From contig JADHYX010000414.1 in NCBI GenBank assembly GCA_027604685.1, forward strand, positions 6,290-19,199: a stretch of 12,910 nucleotides of DNA, written 5' to 3'. The stretch comes from Lobulomyces angularis (taxonomy: Eukaryota; Chytridiomycota; Chytridiomycetes; Lobulomycetales; Lobulomycetaceae). The notes under the pieces are model-generated. The model made no database searches, was not told where the DNA came from, and saw only the letters and a list, made by a program, of their open reading frames with translations. Both the position numbers and the translations under genes were made by a program. Below are positions 9,530 through 12,910 of this stretch, piece by piece. Every line of letters begins with the position of its first letter. The first letter of the stretch is position 1.

Positions 9530-10672
9530 ATTTACCTAAATTTACAGAAGTTTTTTTTAAAATTAATTTGTTTCATAAGAAAGTTATCCAATCTATGACA
9601 GAGTGTAATTAAAGTATTTTCATTTTACAAACCTTTTTTACTTTTCAAATATGCAATAATTTTAGTTTAACTAATATAAATGAAAAAAATCAAGTTTTCT
9701 TTTTTGTATTCCTAAAAATTTATTTTTGGATCACAACAATCAAGAAAAAAACATATTTGATACAGCTGAATCTTAGCTAATGAAACTGGGCAGGGAAAAG
9801 AAGATATTGGCTAGTAGATATTGAGTTTTTCCTTTTTATCGGATGAAAATTGTTAAAAGATTACTTCTGCCACCTTGAACTTCAATTATGAAACTGTTTT
9901 TATGATTTTCGATAAAGCTTTTTGCCTTTCTTATCTAATAAAAGTCCATGGAAACTAATTTTTCTAGATGTAAATGGTTTATTATAATTGTTTCATTTTT
10001 ATTTTTTTTTGCTTATGAAAACAAAGTTTTATTGTACAAAGGTTTAAGAAAAAATCTTGAATGATACTATTTCTGTTTTGTTAAAAACTTCTTTAAATTT
10101 AAGTTATTGGATTTTTACTTTCAATCGGTATTTATCAATCACATTCAACTATAAGGAATTTACTGCAAAATCTGTAATAAAGATATCCACATCATCAAAT
10201 TATTTAATGGGATTTCCAATAATTAATTGCAGTTAATGAAATAGGTAAATATTCAATTTTTTTTGCAGTGCGATTTTAAGAACCATCAAATTCACATAAA
10301 GTAGAGGAAAGTTTCAAATTTTTTGTTTTGATTGTCAATTCAAATTCAGGTAAAGCATTAGGTAAGTTTTCAATTTTTATAATTTGATTGAAATCTACCG
10401 TTTATGCAATAATGCATCAAGTAAAGTTTTCAATTTTTGTAATTCGATTGTAGGAGCAATCAAATTCGAGTAACATAAGGAAGTTCTCCAGGTTTGAAAC
10501 TAGATTTAGACATAGGATTTAATTTTTTGGTAATTCGAGGAAATTCGTTTCTTTTTAATTTTTTAATAAATCTTTATCATCCTTCTTTTTTCTGCGAAAA
10601 AAATTTTAAGTTATTTCATTTTTTTTATCAATTTTGAAACTCAGATAAAACCTTAAAACCCCCTGATAAAAA
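9530..10672. other. Divergent spacer between SNARE gene and coiled-coil gene
   Basis: This 1.1-kb stretch lies between two genes transcribed away from each other, so it should hold both promoters. From 9530 to about 10240 it is AT-rich with no ORF longer than a few dozen codons on either strand and no RNA gene that I can see. From about 10244 to 10540 it holds a degenerate tandem repeat (listed separately). The last 130 nt before the downstream ATG are A/T-rich with T-runs. Confidence 0.6.
10244..10540 (+). repeat. Degenerate tandem repeat, period about 60 nt, about five copies
   Basis: Copies begin near 10244, 10306, 10361, 10421 and 10479 (spacing 55-62 nt). The best pair is copies 3 and 4: GTAAGTTTTCAATTTTTATA versus GTAAAGTTTTCAATTTTTGT, each followed by AATT(T/C)GATTG. 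The second half of copies 1, 2 and 4 shares TCAAATTC, then a TAA-containing tail (ATCAAATTCACATAA, TTCAAATTCAGGTAA, ATCAAATTCGAGTAA). Copy 5 is weaker, and a partial sixth (AATTTTTTGGTAATTCGAGG) begins near 10520. It lies just upstream of the coiled-coil gene. The units contain stops in all frames, so it is not coding. Confidence 0.6.
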
Positions 10673-12868
10673 ATGAATGCAATAAAGAAGCATCAAAAAA
10701 AGAGAAAGTTATCAAAAAGCATCATCGATTGTAATACGGTAAAAATCTAAAAAAAATCTACAAAGCTTTATTTATTCAATACTAAGATTTTTTTCGGTTT
10801 TTTGCTTCCATAGAAACTAGATTTAAAGATTTCATCAGCAGATATTGAAACTAAAGAACAAATTCATGATCTTCAGTTAAAATTTTGTAAGTCTAAGTAA
10901 ATTTTTTAATTTTTGTTTTTGTTTTTTATTTTTTTTAATCAAAAACTTTGAAACAGTGCAAAAAATTGAAAATTTAAATGAGTCAATAGTTGAAAAAGAC
11001 AAAGAAATAAGATTTCTAACTATAAAAAATCAGAGACAATTTAAAATTCAATTTGATCACATACAAGAGATTGAAAAGTTGCAATCTGTTGTATCTCAGC
11101 AAAGAAACGCAATTGAAGCCTTTTTTAAAAACGCAACAGACGAAAAAAATTTTAGGGACCAAAGCAATGAGAACATGGAGCTACTTATTGATTTGCATAC
11201 AAATTTAGTCAAGGAAAACGAAGTGGAAGTGCAGACACTGAAAAGCACAAATTTGGATTTGGAAAAAAATATTTTATCTCTACAGCAAAAAATGAAAGAT
11301 TTGGAAAAAATAAATTTGGAAAAAGTAAAAAATTTAGAAGACTCAATTAATGAAAATTCTGATTTGAATACCAAGGCTGATGCCTTACATACAAAAATTC
11401 AAAGTTTAGAAAGCGAAGTAGCCGTAGCCCAAACAGAGGTTATTATTACATACAACCACATTTTTCCAAACATAAATTTTTTAGAAACATGAAATTCTGG
11501 AAAAGTACAGGAATTTAAAAAAGCAGGTTGCTGAATTTAATGAAAGCAACAACTCAAATATTAATGTAAGCCCAAAAAAAATTAATTTAAGAAAATTTGA
11601 TTTTTTTTTAAAAAATTGCTGTCTTTTTCTAGGAACTTCAGAAAGAGATAATTTCAAGTAATAGCAAAAATTTGAAATTAATAGAAGAAAATCATGCTTT
11701 AAAGAAAGAAGTAATGGAACCTTATTAATTTTATTTTAAAAAATTTTATTTATTTATTTAGCTTTATGAAAAAGACACCTTGATAAAAGTGTTTGATAGT
11801 AAAAGTTTAAGTAATACAAAGGAACATAGTAAAAGTGAAGCTCAAAACATCAAATTATCGGAGGAGGTAAAATTTAATAAAATTTTTTTAAATGATTGAC
11901 TACAAAAAAAATAGAACAAGGATTTGTTAGAAAAATACAAAAATTTGAAACAAAAAGTGTCTGAATTTAATAAAAATAATGAAAGTAACATTCAGGTTTG
12001 TATTTTTTTTATTTTATTAATGTTTTTTTTGTTTAATTTGAATTTTGTATAACTTTCTATTGTAGAATTTGGAGGAAAAAATTTCAGTTTTAGAAAAAAA
12101 AAATTTTGTTTTAACAGAGGAAAATAAAAAATTAGTAATTATGCTTTCACATATATTAATTCTTTAACTTATATATTTTAAGGTTTTGCAGAAGAAAAAG
12201 TTTCGGAATACATGTGAGGTAAGTTAAAACTACAATTTTTTAATAGTTGCTCCTTTAAAAAAATGTAATAGACAAATGAATTGGTTGAAAACGGCTCTGA
12301 AAATATGGTATAAGGGAAAAACTTAGCAAATATTGTTTACTAAGTATATTTAACTTTTTTTGAATATAGAATACCATTAAAGAAGGAAACTCAGTCTTGG
12401 AAAACAATAATGCAGAAAATATTTTAAAACTTTCACAAGAAATTGAAATTTTGAAAAATCAAAACAGAAACTCTTTGGCTAAAAATGCGCCAAAAAAAAA
12501 ACGAAACCAAAAAGAAATGGATAATGCAGAGATTGATGTCTTAAAAATCACTAAAAAAAAATCTAACCAAAAACAGGTATAACTTTTTTTCAGTTTTATT
12601 TTTTTAATATTTCATAGAAAAAAGTAGGTAATGATGATCAAAAAAAGGTGGAAGAAGACACTTGTAAGGAATCAAGTGTAACAAGTGAAGATGTAAAGTT
12701 AATTAACACTCTAGCCTCAATAGAAGAAGGCTGCAACCCGTTGAATATAGGTAACACTGAGAATGTTGTGAAGAAGAAAAGGTAAGTTTTTTATTTGTAC
12801 TCATCGAAATAATTATTTTTTGATTTAGGGTTGTTCGTAAAAAATTTGTCATTCCAGACGCAATTTAA
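10673..12868 (+). CDS. Coiled-coil protein with basic, NLS-like patches; family unknown
   Basis: Thirteen exons join in frame to 505 residues: 10673-10738, 10814-10886, 10957-11438, 11485-11565, 11633-11710, 11762-11866, 11915-11995, 12066-12134, 12183-12218, 12272-12307, 12370-12576, 12618-12781 and 12829-12868 (TAA). The first exon encodes a basic start (MNAIKKHQKKRKLSK). Residues 30-345 are heptad-rich coiled coil (LQKIENLNESI, LEKNILSLQQKMKDLEKI). PKKKRNQK near 410 resembles a monopartite nuclear localisation signal, further Lys-rich stretches follow, and the protein ends RRVVRKKFVIPDAI. Exons 4-11 all begin and end in phase 0, and exons 4-5 are duplicated as exons 7-8. I do not recognise the family; nuclear or microtubule-associated scaffolds are possible. 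The exon 3 donor (GTTATT) is weak, but the downstream frame supports it. Confidence 0.78.
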
Positions 12869-12910
12869 AATTTTTTTTTTTTTTTAGTACATTAATCTCC
12901 AATTTTTTTT

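Noticed and set aside
9750..9870. Minus-strand frame ending in TSQYLLFPAQFH
   Set aside because: It is open for only about 26 codons, with no plausible start, splice partner or resemblance.
11096..11374. Minus-strand ORF of 92 codons
   Set aside because: It is antisense to the long coiled-coil exon 10957-11438 and shows the same Phe/Ser shadow composition.
1..12910. Mobile element, CRISPR array, tRNA or rRNA
   Set aside because: No transposase or reverse transcriptase motifs, no regularly spaced identical repeats and no tRNA-like B-box/cloverleaf were seen on either strand; the repeat at 10244-10540 is too diverged and lacks spacers.

Overview
The window is nuclear DNA from a eukaryote. It is very AT-rich and holds five protein genes split by very short GT-AG introns (39 proposed, about 41 to 90 nt). 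All five reading frames use the standard code and all end in TAA. The gene set suggests an early-diverging, flagellated fungus or a close relative (Rozella-, chytrid- or aphelid-like): a ciliary-type coiled-coil protein, a fungal-looking Syn8/syntaxin-8 SNARE, ELP2 and a microsomal P450. This placement is an inference from protein resemblance remembered without a database search.

Layout. (1) 35-1536, plus: 3' part of a glutamate/lysine-rich coiled-coil gene resembling the ciliary microtubule inner protein CFAP210 (CCDC173); its 5' end lies outside the window. (2) 1537-2632: spacer with a possible 44-residue minus-strand ORF, a near-perfect 17-bp hairpin, and a 49-codon ORF that overlaps the next start codon. 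(3) 2633-4578, plus: complete six-exon cytochrome P450 (547 aa) with membrane anchor, AGHETT, ExxR, PERW and heme-cysteine motifs. (4) 4815-8003, minus: complete 14-exon ELP2 (854 aa), the WD40 subunit of the Elongator tRNA-modification complex, convergent with the P450 gene. (5) 8452-9529, minus: complete six-exon Qc-SNARE (243 aa) with a C-terminal membrane anchor. (6) 9530-10672: divergent spacer with a degenerate tandem repeat of about 60 nt. (7) 10673-12868, plus: 13-exon coiled-coil protein (505 aa) with basic NLS-like patches and an internal duplication of consecutive exons; not recognised.

The genes have unrelated roles (flagellum, lipid or xenobiotic oxidation, tRNA modification, endosomal fusion), so this is an ordinary gene-dense eukaryotic segment. 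I see no operon, mobile element, CRISPR array, RNA gene or defence system. The points most worth a second look are the histidine at the SNARE zero layer, the exon-block duplication in the last gene, and the tandem repeat in the divergent spacer.
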